Source: Isoetes taiwanensis (lineage: Eukaryota; Streptophyta; Lycopodiopsida; Isoetales; Isoetaceae). From it: a DNA stretch of 64,000 nucleotides. The notes beneath the pieces were generated by a model that saw only the letters and a list, made by a program, of their open reading frames with translations, searched no databases and had not been told where the DNA came from. A program made the position numbers and the translations under genes. This document shows, piece by piece, positions 11,540 through 23,787 of the stretch; the stretch's first letter is position 1, and every line of letters begins with the position of its first letter. Location: the NCBI GenBank assembly GCA_021234155.1, contig JAJEKV010000057.1:6293821-6357820 (forward strand). The letters are read 5' to 3'.

Positions 11540-13790
11540 TTTGATTGTGGATTATATAGCAATTCTGGATGGATTACAGATTGGGAGACCATGAGTTGAT
11601 TGAGAAGCCTTAAATAAGGTTTCAGGGATATAAAAGGTATGGTTTATTGGTGTGATCCATAACAATATACCAAATGTTACGCACTAGCACCTCTAGTGAT
11701 AACCAATGCACCAAAAGGGCGAATCCTTCAAGGAAATCGTTATCCAATGGGCCCCAACCTTTCCAGGCTTTATCCCATACCCCACAGACCATATCAAGAA
11801 TGCTCATGGAATACCCAACAGCCAATAAACATGGAGTCCTTTTTTAGCATCGTAGGTAAAGCATGTGCATATATGAGATAAGTTGAACATAAAAGCTTAT
11901 GTAGTAAATCCAAAAGCAATGCACAGAAGTAGAGTGATCAAACATGCCTGCAAGACCCATAAGTATCAATATCCAAAATTCTATTTTCAGTTACAAGTAA
12001 AGGTTTCGATGTCTAGACAGGTCTGCGCTCTGCAACGAACTTATCCAGCCAAGCATCAGGCCTCGACATCCCAATAAGCTGCATTAATTTAAGTGGAGGA
12101 TCATCTCCATAGTAAAAGCACTTTGAGCTTTTAAGATGTATCAGCTCAGAACCTTATCATGGTTAGAAAAGTACATAAAAGAAAAATAAATCTAAACCAG
12201 TAATCGCCCAAAATGGTAGTTCAATCCGTGGAACACCTTCTCGTTTCCAGCTTTGAGGACAAGCTTTCACGCAACTCTTAATGACCAGAAACATAGCATT
12301 AGGACTAGGGGAGCTTAGAAAAGTAAATATAGTAGAAAGGCAAATAAGTACCTTGTAAACGGATTGATGTATCTGTGTGTAATTGATCGATGTCAGTACC
12401 TTAACAACCCATCATATCATGGCTTCGGACTGGACTGTAGATGGCTTCGGACTGGACTGTAGGGCATTGAAGCTCCTGCCTTGCAGAAACAAGGTCGTCT
12501 AAATAATAGACAGTTGGAAGATTATGGCTCATACACAGGATGTTCAACTGCTTCATTGACAATTCCTTCTGGTTTCGTTTCATCCAAATGATATACATGA
12601 TGTTTTAAATCAATCAATGTCACAATGCCATCAAGTTTACAATAGTATGCTCTCTTTTCTTTCCAAGTGAAACATTTGAATAATAGAAGATGAATTTGCT
12701 AATCCTGTGGAAATTGCATACAACAAAAATAGCTGAAATTTAAGGCTAGACATGCATCAATGGGAGGATGGATCTGTCTACATAAACGAGATAATTCAGA
12801 CTTCGAATTGAGGCTCCACTTACCAAGGCTTGAGCCCCAACATGACACCAACTGCATAAGAAAAAAGAACAGAAAAAATACAACTACTAAACAACATCGC
12901 TATAATGCAGCTTATAGAAAGAACTCTACAATGCTGTAATTTTTTAAAACATGGAAGGTGGTGGAAGGTGATAAAACATGGAATCTGCAGTAAGGAATTC
13001 ATAGAACAAGTTGCACCTTGGTTTTAACACAATAGATCTTTCGTTTTTTGAATCATACCCATACCCAGACTAATCCATTACTCTCCAGAACCACTAACAT
13101 CTGCCTCATTTATGATTTGTATCCCTTTTTGGATACAAAATGAAGGATATTTTATATCCTATGACTTCAAATTCCAATGGTGTCACATGTTGCCATATGA
13201 TATTATACTTCTTTAACATAATGCAAAAAAATGTCAAGAAGGTACCGCTTGTTGTAGCTGCCAGTTGCAAAAATGCTTGATGCGCTAATCCATGCAAATA
13301 AAGGATCTTTGGGATGGTGCCAGGGTGAATTTAGACTATGTAACGTTTGTGTCTCTGCCATGTCAATCATCCACTCTGGATAGTATGATTGTCCTGTTGA
13401 AATAGATAATAAAGGATATGTTTGAGAGTGTTCACTGTAAAAACCTTTTTTTCAATGCCTTCTACCCTATGGATTTTACAAGAGTCCCTATAGGCAGAAC
13501 ACTCAAACAATAGACAAAACTCTTTAGCTGGTCTAAAAAGGTATGTATGCCTCTTTGTAGCAAGCATAGCAAAATCTCACTTACCATCAGCCTTTGACAG
13601 TTTGAACTGCTTGTAACATCCAGCGCATTTTTCCAAACTAGTAAAACTTAATTGATACATCATATGCTTATATTAAATTGATTTTTACCTTCTCTTAGAT
13701 TAATAATGGAGATAGGAGGAAAGTAGGCATGAGCAGATGAGGTAATAAATCTTGGAAAGGCTGGAATCCATGGTCATTTCAGGCATTGAC
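11540..13790. other. intergenic DNA, no gene seen
   Basis: No recognisable coding sequence. It contains a 22-bp perfect tandem duplication near 12418-12462 (atggcttcggactggactgt twice). Frames of 60-67 codons on both strands appear random. Confidence 0.5.
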
Positions 13791-13794
13791 CATG

Positions 13795-14335
13795 GAGCAT
13801 TATAATCCTATAACTGACCACCGTGGATATTCAGAATTGTTAATTGAAGATGAGAATATGATGACGTTGATCATTTGTCCCATTTCTCCGTTATGGATGA
13901 CTTTGATGACGAATGTAAAGTGCATGCAGGCAATTGGGGGCACCGCGAAGCTGGACTGGATTCAGTTGAAATACTAGGTAACTAGCTTATTAGACTGTTT
14001 GCTTCTGCCAAATCTTTGGCTGAAGCAAAATGTTTTGGCTTGTACGAGTACTTTAAAAAATTTTACCATCATCAAGCAGGACAAATGTGGCTTCATAGAC
14101 GGTGCTTTTGCTCAAGCCTTTGCAGACGTTTGTTTTGAAAAGGGTTTCCCAAGCTATTGCAGAAGTTTTTGAAAGGGGATTTGTCATATAGCCAAGTTAG
14201 AACTACTGATTTGAGTATGCAACTCTTAACAACTGATTCAGCTTATGTAAATAAGAAAAGCATTGATTGCAGCCTTCAAAATGACATTCTAGAAAATGTT
14301 TTAGCATGTTTGGATGCATTGGAGCACTAGGAAAG
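13795..14335 (+). pseudogene. coding-like debris, unassigned
   Basis: Two short stretches read like real protein. One, around 13856-13975, is acidic and ends at a GT that could be a splice donor; it includes DDVDHLSHFSVMDDFDDECK and then GNWGHREAGLDSVEIL. The other, about 14020-14330, includes AKCFGLYEYFKKFYHHQAGQ and later LQNDILENVLACLDALE. They lie in different frames with stops and no clear splice links. I do not recognise the family. They may be exons of a decayed host gene, or one whose remaining exons I could not find. Confidence 0.3.
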
Positions 14336-14399
14336 CTACTTCTTGTGTTATCTTTCAAAGATTAAAGGCAGTTTTCATGAGGTCACCTCCACTCATTGG

Positions 14400-16500
14400 T
14401 GTGTACAAATGATGACTATTTCTATAGTAGCAAGCATCCTTGCACAGAAAAATGCAAAGCCGAAGGTATTTTGAGGTACTCACCAAGTTTACCAGATAGA
14501 AGTCTGTGTTTCATGAAAAAAGATCTGAATTTGAGTATGAATATATGACTGAGCAGAATGCAAATAGAAAGAATTGTTGCTTCCCTTACCTCCTTTCAAG
14601 TACAACCATGATGTGCATCATGTACACTAAAAAAAATATCAAGATAGTGCACTTCTGTAACACTCGGTGCTAAGATTGGAGATATTTCTACACTGTACCA
14701 ATAGGTCATGTTGGGATACATGAATTTGTACGTGGAAAAATGAGGAATGGGATACTTGTGGCGAAGGCTGAGGATACTGACATTGCAGATATGCATGTGG
14801 AGAATCTGGTAAAGCAGAAATGTGATTGATGTGCTGCAGAGTTCAGAGATGTAGCTATGTGCATCTACTCCAATTAGGAGGTGTTTGTGCAGGGATCAGA
14901 CTAGCTGAAGGGGCTAAGGCACCACAACAGACCATATGGCCTGAATTTAGAGGTGGAGAAAGATGAGCTGATACATGAAGCATATTGAAAAAATACGTGA
15001 TTTAAGGATCTTAGTACACAACAAAATCATGAGCAATTTAAGCTATGCAACCACTTCTGCGCATCAATAGAACATACCTTGGAAGCAAGTTGCCAGACAG
15101 AATATGGAAGTTCATACTAAACTGAGAAACTATGGCATACACCTCCTGTTTTGGGAATGCCATAAAAACACTCATATTCATGACCATCCCAGAATATACC
15201 CTGGAGCATGGACTCCCACCATCACTTCCTGCATTTTGCTGCAGATAAGGGGCCATGGAATATAGCGTCTACTTGTGACAACAAGACCAGCAATGGGCAT
15301 GCACTGATGCAGTTTCAGATCAAGTCACAAGGTTTAAATTTGATGAAAAAGACAATTTAATATGTTAGAGAACAAGAACGACTGTAGTATGTTATCAATC
15401 CTGTCAAAAGACTTTCCATTTCTTGCTGGCCTACTTCTATGGTCCTCGGCCACTTCCACCAAGCCCATCATGCTAATATCTTATAATTTCTAGCTTTTGA
15501 ATGAAACCCAAGAATTTCTTCTGCATCATAAAACAGTTTTGACAAAGATTGTCCCTCCATTTTAAAATCAACTCAAGCCCTTTTCCTTTATGACGAAAAG
15601 GATCTGAGCAAAATGGATCTGGGCTTTATAAGCCTGAGGTTCATGTTACATATACATGATCAATTCATATGCAGACAACAATACTGCATTTGAATATTAT
15701 CAAAGCATTTTACAACCATCTGTTCAACAACAATCCACAAACAATGCATGCCTTTCTCAACCTTCGCAACCCCCTTTCTGGTTGAAAATATAAGCACCAT
15801 ATTAAAAACAGAACACCTTTGAGAAATTTTCCTTTAAACCTGCTAACCAGATCATTCACCACTTGAGCTAAGATTTTGAGATGAGGACTTAAAACAGCTA
15901 TTATGCCATCCTTTTAAATTCCTGCAAGAGCATGCAACACATGAGCAATTAAAAAATCTCGCAACTTTCAAGAGTGTAAACCATCATCCCAGTTGAGTAA
16001 GGGTTATAGAGATTGGTAGAAAATAATTGTTTCTCTTAGTATTATCACTGCAAGATGATGAAACGAAGTGCGAAGGGCTGCATTTTGCATTGGAAGACTT
16101 TATGCTTGCATTCTCTTTGACTATAACATTATCTTCCAACACATTCAAATTGTCCATTTTTGGCAGATCCCAAATGGATCACATGTTAACGAAAGTTGGC
16201 ATAGGTACTGAAACATTTAGATGTTTTCCACATCATGGCGTTCATGTTAGCCTGTGAGGAGCAAGGTCTCCATCTGTTTCTAACCTTACAAACTAGAGAG
16301 CATATGAAATGATAAAGTTAGGATAGTGACATAACGATTTTGGTCTGCATGCTGAACTGAAGAGATATAAGCCAAGTGTTGTCTCTATAGGCCATGCTCC
16401 TAGAAGAAGAATAAATGGAGGAGAAACACTGATTCATTTAGCCTGTGAACCCTGCGAGAAGGGATTTGTTTGGCCAATACAGTCGGGGAAGCTTAGCGAA
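14400..16500. other. intergenic DNA, weak coding-like patches only
   Basis: A plus-strand stretch near 14710-14815 (HEFVRGKMRNGILVAKAEDT) looks faintly protein-like but is short and isolated. Minus-strand frame 15038-15256 and plus-strand frame 16027-16257 match nothing I know. Confidence 0.4.
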
Positions 16501-16515
16501 GATGCTCGAAATAAA

Positions 16516-16524
16516 AAACCCTAA
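16516..16524 (+). promoter_or_regulatory. telo-box (AAACCCTAA)
   Basis: An exact AAACCCTAA lies about 540 bp upstream of the HASPIN start codon, followed by a second cctaacc. In plants, telo-boxes are enriched upstream of genes active in dividing cells and of ribosomal protein genes. Function at this distance is inferred. Confidence 0.45.
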
Positions 16525-16689
16525 CCTAACCTGTTAATTCGAAGCAGAATGACAGCTTCTACCAACAACAGTCTCACAGCAACATGGACTTGAGCTTCAG
16601 GGTCAAATTACTGGGTTTTCTAATTTTCCTGGCCCTAGGATTTGAAATTACAGAATCGGACAACTCAGCATGTTTTCAGCTGACGTGAC

Positions 16690-16770
16690 AGGACACGTGG
16701 CATAGCTAGAATCGCAGGAAAGTGGGCAGCTCGGGTTAGGCAACCCTGCTAAAAAAAAAAAAATCAGGTG
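16690..16770 (+). repeat. dispersed repeat, copy B, with G-box core
   Basis: This is the second copy of the repeat at 1945-2015. It contains CACGTGGC, a G-box core that bHLH and bZIP factors commonly bind, about 360 bp upstream of the HASPIN start. Because the G-box lies inside a dispersed repeat, it may have come with the repeat and need not be a conserved HASPIN element. Confidence 0.45.
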
Positions 16771-16900
16771 TGTACATGGGATCAATTTCTTGAAAGCCAG
16801 GTTGGAAACCCGAACCCATTCAAGTTGCAGCTTCGTCTATGTATTATGGCGGATTCAATGCAAGCTTTTTGTTTTTCTTTTTTTGCAGTCTTGAAAAGCA

Positions 16901-16908
16901 GCGGGAAA
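16901..16908 (-). promoter_or_regulatory. E2F-like site upstream of HASPIN
   Basis: GCGGGAAA is the exact reverse complement of TTTCCCGC, the consensus E2F site. It lies about 150 bp upstream of the HASPIN ATG. E2F control of S/G2/M genes is well established in plants, and a mitotic kinase would be a logical target; binding here is inference from position and sequence. Confidence 0.5.
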
Positions 16909-17058
16909 ATTTGCATGTGAATCTACCATTACCTCAAGGTTTTGGACCGCTCTTAGAATGTACCGAATATTTTGGAGATTCCAGAATCGAGTACGAGTAT
17001 CCCTTCACTAAAACACCATCGTTTTTTTTTTTCGTTTTCGTTGGACAGAAATTTTGAA

Positions 17059-20000
17059 ATGGGCCGAGAGGGAAGAAGCCGCAGAGCTAAGTCCGGCGCT
17101 AAACCATCCCTTCCTTCGTTCGGTAAGCATTGGTGCCCAATGCTCTTTTTTCTTGGCTCTTATAATTCTTCTTATCTACAGATGAGATTGTGGGCGTCGA
17201 ACAGCGCAAAGTAGTTGCTGTCTATAATCGAAGACCCAAAAAATCTGCAAGCCGTTTATCAGAAGATGAATCAGGAAATGTGGAAGAACACCAATTGCCA
17301 AACGAAAATGAGTAAGCCAGTCTACTTGTTTTTTGTGGCCACATGTTAGTTGCATAAGTGACAGCGAAATATATGTTTGTGAACCTGTGTTTTTCTCAGG
17401 AAAAAACCTTGGGCTGCCAAATTGTTACATCGCAAGAGCTGGATAGATCGGTCTCTGTCTTCCAAGTAATTGGTTGATCTTTTGTCTGATAGTAAAATAC
17501 AATCCCCTGTAATAGGCCGATTTTGTATCTTTGTATTGCAGGGGGAGGCGAATGGGCCTTGTATTCGATTTTGAGTCACAGACAAAATCAGGTGGAACAA
17601 ATAAAAAGAAATATGTTGCAGCACCAGAAAGTTATATTCGTCAGCAAAAAGCTCATTTTGCTGAAGTAGATGCCTATGATCTTCAAGAAGAAAGCCCATC
17701 TCCAAAACCTAGTGGGTTTGATAGCAGATTAACCGAAGATATGGCATGTCTGCTTCCTGCTTGCAATGCTCCTCTTCAAGCTGTACCAGAGGATTCGTCT
17801 GGAGAGGTAACACAAACTCCAGAAGGACTTTCTACATTGCTAAGTGCTGCCCTCAACACTCCTTGGGGACATGCTTCAACTCGTACTTCAAGCCACATAG
17901 ATGCTCTTGTGCACATGCAAAGGCCGCTGATATTAAAAGAAGTAAATGATCCTACTGATATGAAGCAGGCTGTGATAGAAAAAGAAGCTGAACCACAAGA
18001 AGTTGCTACTCAACCAGAAGATACTGTGGAGTTGGTCCAAGATTACCAAGATGGAGTCAAGGAAACGACGTCAAATTCGTCCCTTGTAAAATCCATTACT
18101 TCTCAGCTTGAAGCATTAGAAATTCATGAAAATCAAAAGGGAGATTCAGCTATTGGTATGTTGGTAGTGGAAGAAGAGATAGAGGATGATATATCAAACG
18201 ATGAGTTGAGAGACACTTTCAATAGTCCTGGAGCAAAAGAATCTAAGTTCTTTGAAACAACTGAATCTATGTCCATATTTAATGCAATTCTACATGAAGC
18301 ACAACAAGAAATACTGATGAACCTTACTGAAGTATTATGCGAATTTTGGTTAGTTATCGTTACATAGGCATTGCATTTGTAAAGTTTGTTTTATTAATAA
18401 TTTTGAGCATTGTTTTGCTGTTTTGCATCAGTGATGACATCACAACAATTGCCAAAGTTGGTGAAGGCACGTATGGAGAAGCTTTTAAAGGGAGTGGAAA
18501 TGTTTTCAAGATTGTACCCATGGATGGGGATTTCAGAGTAAATGGCGAAATCCAAAAGGTGAATGGTTTATTTCTTAGAGGTGGACATAGATCAAAGTAC
18601 ATATTTCAAATATGTCATTTGCAGACTCTTGGCGAAATGTACACCGAGATACTATTAACAAATACCTTGAACAGACTCCGAAGCACCTCACAAAAGTTGA
18701 ATACATGCAAAAACTTCATAGAGACGAAAGCGTAAAGGCTATTCTAACTTGCAATTCTCTTAATGTTGTCTTACAGCTACTTTTTTGCAGAATAAGAATC
18801 TGCCAGGGCACCTATGATGGAAATTTAACACGAACATGGGAGGAGTGGGATACTCAACATGGATCTGAAAATGACCATCCCATGTTATTTCCAGAAAAGC
18901 AGGTGCCATTCTTTCTTTTCCTTGCCAAAAGCCTCTCTGAAAGGCCATCTGATAGGCCATGTCCACTAGTTGTATGTCGTCTTTGTTCTTGCAGATGGTG
19001 GAACAGACCTGGAAAGTTGTGTGCTGGCGGACTTCAATGAAGCCAGAAGTCTGCTGTTGCAGGCATGTCTTTCCTGCATCTTCATGCTTACACCTGATTA
19101 CATTTGCTGATTGTTTCATGTTTAAAAAGGTTGTCCTTTCTCTTGCTGTGGCGGAAGAAGCCTGTGGCTTTGAGCACCGCGATTTACATTGGTAAGATGT
19201 GCATTGACTAATGCCATCTTGAATAATCTTCTTTTTAGATGGCAGAGATAGTGGATGCAACTTTTTACTGTTGGACTGAGATTTTTGCACAAAAGGAAAC
19301 GAGTTGCAAGGCATTTGTAAACAAAGTGCCGTTGGCTCTAAGCATTAAAGTGCCTTCTTACACGTTCTTGTACAGGGGAAATGTACTATTGTCAAGGAAT
19401 CAAGACGAGGTCCTTTCCTACACATTACTTGGCAAACGTATTGATGTCAAGTCATCTGGTGTGTTAGTGTCACTTATTGATTTCACTCTTTCCCGGGTAG
19501 ACACAGGTAAATTTCTTAACTTTACTAGCTGGTTTTGGATCGGCCCCATGTAAAAAACAAGCTTTGATTATTTAGGCAAGCAAGCACTATTTTGTGACCT
19601 GTCAGCAGATCCAGCTTTATTTGAAGGCCCTGAAAAGGATATTCAGGTATTATTGAAATTCAGGATATTGTGGTTATTTTTATTTATTGTGATTTCGTTG
19701 TCATTCATTTGCAGGCAGAGACATATCGCAGGATGTTGAAACTAACTAATGGGCGGTGGGAGAAAAGGTGCTGGATTATTCTTATATTGTGCAATTAAAG
19801 CATATTAACCCCCAGTTTTTTGGCAGTTTTCCAAAGACAAATTGCCTGTGGATTCATTACTTGGCTGAAATTCTTCTGAAAAAGAAAGCTTTTGTAAGCC
19901 TCTTCATTCAGAAGCTCGTTAATCACTTTTGACTAGATGACTAACGTTTTGAACTTAATCTAGAGGTGCTCTCAAAAAGATAAACGTCTTTTGCGTGACT

Positions 20001-20083
20001 TTTCAAAGCGAGCTATGCTTTATGATTCTGCGAAGGCAGCATTTTCAGATGCTATCTTTGAAGGGTTATGGGAAGAAACATAA
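17059..20083 (+). CDS. HASPIN: HASPIN histone H3 Thr3 kinase, 14 exons
   Basis: Haspin phosphorylates histone H3 at Thr3 in mitosis and so recruits the chromosomal passenger complex to centromeres. My splice model has exons 17059-17122, 17182-17311, 17400-17465, 17542-18348, 18432-18558, 18625-18731, 18791-18902, 18970-19062, 19130-19191, 19376-19506, 19576-19646, 19715-19767, 19827-19893 and 19964-20083. The phases agree throughout, giving 669 residues. The N-terminal half (to about residue 355) is acidic and low in conservation, as in other haspins. The kinase domain shows GEGTYGEAF (366-374), the ATP-binding Lys382 in FKIVP, GSENDHP, HRDLHWGN with Asp520, and DFT at 558-560 in place of DFG, a haspin hallmark. 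The C-terminal SFPKTNCLWIHYL block fits the family. Intron 8 uses a GC donor (CAG/GCATGT). An in-frame ATG at 16972 could extend the N-terminus, but that stretch looks like a T-rich leader. The gene looks intact; Arabidopsis haspin is slightly shorter at about 600 residues. Confidence 0.93.
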
Positions 20084-20089
20084 GATTTT

Positions 20090-22640
20090 GTATATACAGA
20101 GAAGCAAGTCTTTCAAAATAAAGAAAACCTCATTTATATTGCAGGAATATACAGTGCCTGCAGCCAAAAGTCACGAGCAACATGGATATATAACCGTTGC
20201 AGGCAGTTGTAGGCATTGATACGGCTGCAGAAGATGAGAATTCTGTAAACTAATTGCATATCCGTTTATGTATAAGGAACATGTACATAGAGCATGTATA
20301 TGTACATTTTGTACTCAATAATATATCAATATACAACAAAATTTGTGATCTTGATTATGATGATCAATACAAACTTGAAAAAAGGATGCTGCAAATACCG
20401 TTTGCTAAGCAATTTGTCATATTTGCAATCAGATGATATAAAGCCGTCTTTATAGTACAATTGCTGGCTTTTTCCATGCATTCACTACGTGCCTTCATCT
20501 AAGATAGTCTAGGCTTCAATTCATCACTTATGTTGAAATACACATTTATGAATTCCAATAATCTATTTGAGTTTTGTGAAACATTATGTAGCCATATTTA
20601 CTGAGTTTACTTACAAAAGAAGCGAAGTACCTATAGGTTATACCTAAAGAGAGATGATAAGAAAGTTCCTTAAAGGATATTCTCCTGTTGGCCAGTTCCA
20701 TGTGGCATGTTTTCTCATATGACTCAAAATAATGAGAACTATCATATGCTATAAGATTGTTGGGCAGATAGATCATTGGCTTCTTAAAGGCGGGATGGCA
20801 AGAATGCAGAACAAAAGCATGAAGCTGAAATTATATTCTAGTATGCCCCCCAAACGAGGCAAGATCAAGAAACAAATTTTTTCCCACTTGATCAGGGCAT
20901 GCATCCGTTTCTGCTGCAAATAAACAAGGAACTGCTTCCACGTTGGAGGATCATTTATTCTGGGTAATGTTATGAGAGTTTGGTTAGTTGGACCCAGATT
21001 TGTTTGTTTTGTTTTCAAGCGTTTGTTTCTTCACAGTAAAAGCATTTGGATGGAATGTAAATACTTTGACATATTCTTGGTTTTCTTGATTGTCTTCTTT
21101 TAGCATTTTCATAGGTACTTGCAAATGAGACAGAGAATGCCAATGCTTTTTTAGGGTGAACATTACGGCACATTGCTAAGCAAGGAATAATCCAACAAGA
21201 AATAATGCTCTTCTGCTAAAATCACAACAAAAACATACTGATAATAAGCAATCATAACAGGAGGAAACTCCTCTCTGTTTCCAAAAGCCTTCTGCTCTAC
21301 ATGTTTAATGTCAATCTTCTTATTGCACACAAGCTTGAAAATCCATATGAAAGCAAGAAGAATATTTCACAAAAAAGAAAAGAAAAAATGCCTCTGTTGC
21401 AGTAAAAGCCAGATCTCAAAGCCTTCCTCTTATTTGACATCACATCCCAAAGCTAGATCAACATCTTCAAGTTCTAACGGTGCGACATATTTCAGAATAA
21501 TAAGATAACAAAACAAGATCGTATTGCACAAAAACAGCGATTTAGTTCATTACGAAAAAGTTAGCAGAGAGTTAAGTATTTAATGGATAAATTCCCCAAA
21601 AACATGGAATCATAATTAACAGCATTAAGCGTTGATTATATGATGAATTCTCGATACAAAAGACGTAGCAGCAAACTTTAGAGATCTGATAAAACCGGAA
21701 GAATGAGGGTCAACACAATCTAAGATTAAACAACCATGGTGGCGGCAAGATGAAATCCGATGGATGTTTCACATGTGCTACGAAGACTAGAGTAGTCGTG
21801 AAGACCATATAATTTTTCACTTTTGCCTTGATTCATGACAATTTGACTTTCAAATTGCATGGCATGATTCAAATTACACTTTCATTTGCATTCTTAGCTC
21901 AGAATATCATGAGCTTAAACTAACCATCTATCTATCTTATAATACTTAAAAATAACAATGCACATGCTTGTTCTTAACATTGAGAGATTATATGAACCCC
22001 ATTCAATTTCAACAAATTGTTTCCCCCCTTAAAAGTTACAAATGCTCACGCTTATTCTTAACACTTACAATGCTCACGCTTATTCTTAACACAAAGAGAT
22101 TATATAGACATCATTAAAGTTCAGTAGATCGTACATACATCCCAACTTGGTATGTATGTGCGTAATTTGCAAATAAAAATTATATAGTAAAAATTGAATC
22201 AACATAGAGGTATAAGTGCATGAGTAGGCCAAAAATGGACTTTTTGTCGCATGCTGCCTTTTTTTAGACTTTCATTGTGCAAGGCTGTAGAATATAGACT
22301 TGTTTCTAAAGGTCTCTTTTCTTTTAGACTTCATTTTGCATGGTAAAAAGAGTCTCGCAAGGCCTGCACAACCTTCCATTTCCAACTCTGGCCCCCCTAC
22401 AACCTTCAATTTTCAACCCCACAACCTTCCTAGCAAACCCTAGGATCGAGTGTGTGTTTTTGGCATGTGCTGCATATTATACTACTTGGAAGGTCAATTT
22501 ATTGGTTATATGAAATATCGATGGTCAAAATTTGGCATAGAGTTAAGACAACAGGATTTTGGTGTTTCCAGTTTTTTTTGCTATTTTAAGTGATGGTAAA
22601 CTAGGAGTTTTTCTTCGTATGCCTCTTCATTGAAAAATTT
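20090..22640. other. HASPIN 3' region and intergenic DNA
   Basis: Beyond the HASPIN stop at 20083 the sequence is AT-rich, with aataa-type motifs that could serve 3'-end formation, for example near 20320. No other gene is recognisable. A 27-bp tandem repeat built on tgctcacgcttattcttaac lies at about 22042-22095. A related block at about 21958-22015 shares the following agagattatat segment, so there has been local duplication. Confidence 0.5.
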
Positions 22641-23271
22641 AAGAGCCCTATAGCCGGCCATGTAGGATTTATGAAGACGTACTTCAAGATAAGAAGTAGT
22701 TATTTTTGGCCTGGCATGAAGAAGGACATCACCAAGTATATTCAGAAGTGTCAGTTATGTCAGCAGACGAAGGCAGAGCAACTTCGAATTCCAGGGGGTT
22801 TTGAACCATTGGCGGTGCCAGGCACCAAGTGGGAGATGGCGAGTATGGACTTCATCACGTGTCTTCCTCGAACATCTAGGGGCCATAATGCTTTGATGGT
22901 GGTGGTTAACAAGTTGTCTAAGACGGCACATTTCTTGCCATGCAAGACCACAAATATAGCTTTGCTTTTGCCAAGGAAATCTTTAGGTTGCATGGAATGC
23001 CTAGAGGGATCATTTCAGATAGAGACCCGAAGTTCAAAAGTGCATTTTGGAGAAACTTCTTCAACACCACTGGAACGAAGCTATGTATGAATACATCATA
23101 TCATCCCAACTGATAGTCAGACGGAAAGGACGAACAGGGCCTTGGAGGATATGTTGAGGCTCTATGTCTAAAATAAGCAATCAAAGTGGGAGGACTATAT
23201 CTACTTGATTGAATTTTCATATAATAGTACCAAGCAAGAATCATGGGCAAAAGTATGCACTTTTTTTTTGT

Positions 23272-23787
23272 TTTTCATAATCGGCCATGCAATTCGATCA
23301 TACATGCAAAATTTCAGGGCCTAATTTGGGATATTGAGTGAGCAATTAGAGAAAACCCATTTCTGCAGCAATTTTGGTAAAACAGAACAAAATTTCTTAA
23401 TTCAGCCCAAATTAAGCTAAATCAGATGGGGCTTTTCAGATTTTCATAATCGGCCATGCACCTATATCCTACGTGCAAAATTTCAGGAACGTAATTTGGA
23501 ATATTGTGTGAGCAATTAGAGAAAAACCATTTCTCAGCAGCTTTTTTTGGTATTACAAATGAAGAATTTTTTTAATTCAGCCCAAATTAAGTTAAATCAC
23601 CGGGGGCTTTTCGTGATTTTCATAATCGGCCATGCACCCATATCCTATGTGCAAAATTTCAGAACCTAATTTGGGATATTGAGTGAAAAATTAAAGAAAA
23701 ACCATTCTTGCAACATGTTTTTTGTAAAACAGTAAGAAATCTCTTAAGTCAGCCCAATTTAAGCAAAATTAGATGAGGCTTTTAGGC
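23272..23787. repeat. three tandem ~170-bp units
   Basis: Three diverged units start with ttttcataatcggccatgca at about 23272, 23441 and 23617 (periods about 169 and 176). Each contains caaaatttcagg, then attagagaaaa-ccatt, then cagcccaa-ttaag and ggggcttt. They are arranged head to tail within the Gypsy fossil and have no coding potential. Confidence 0.85.

Noticed and set aside
16972-17058. Upstream in-frame ATG as the HASPIN start
   Set aside because: It would add 29 residues encoded by a T-rich stretch typical of leaders; the ATG at 17059 followed by a basic N-terminus is a better start, though this is not proven.
23272-23787. Possible CRISPR-like array
   Set aside because: Units of about 170 bp are tandem and diverged, with no short identical repeat and unique spacer pattern; the genome is eukaryotic.
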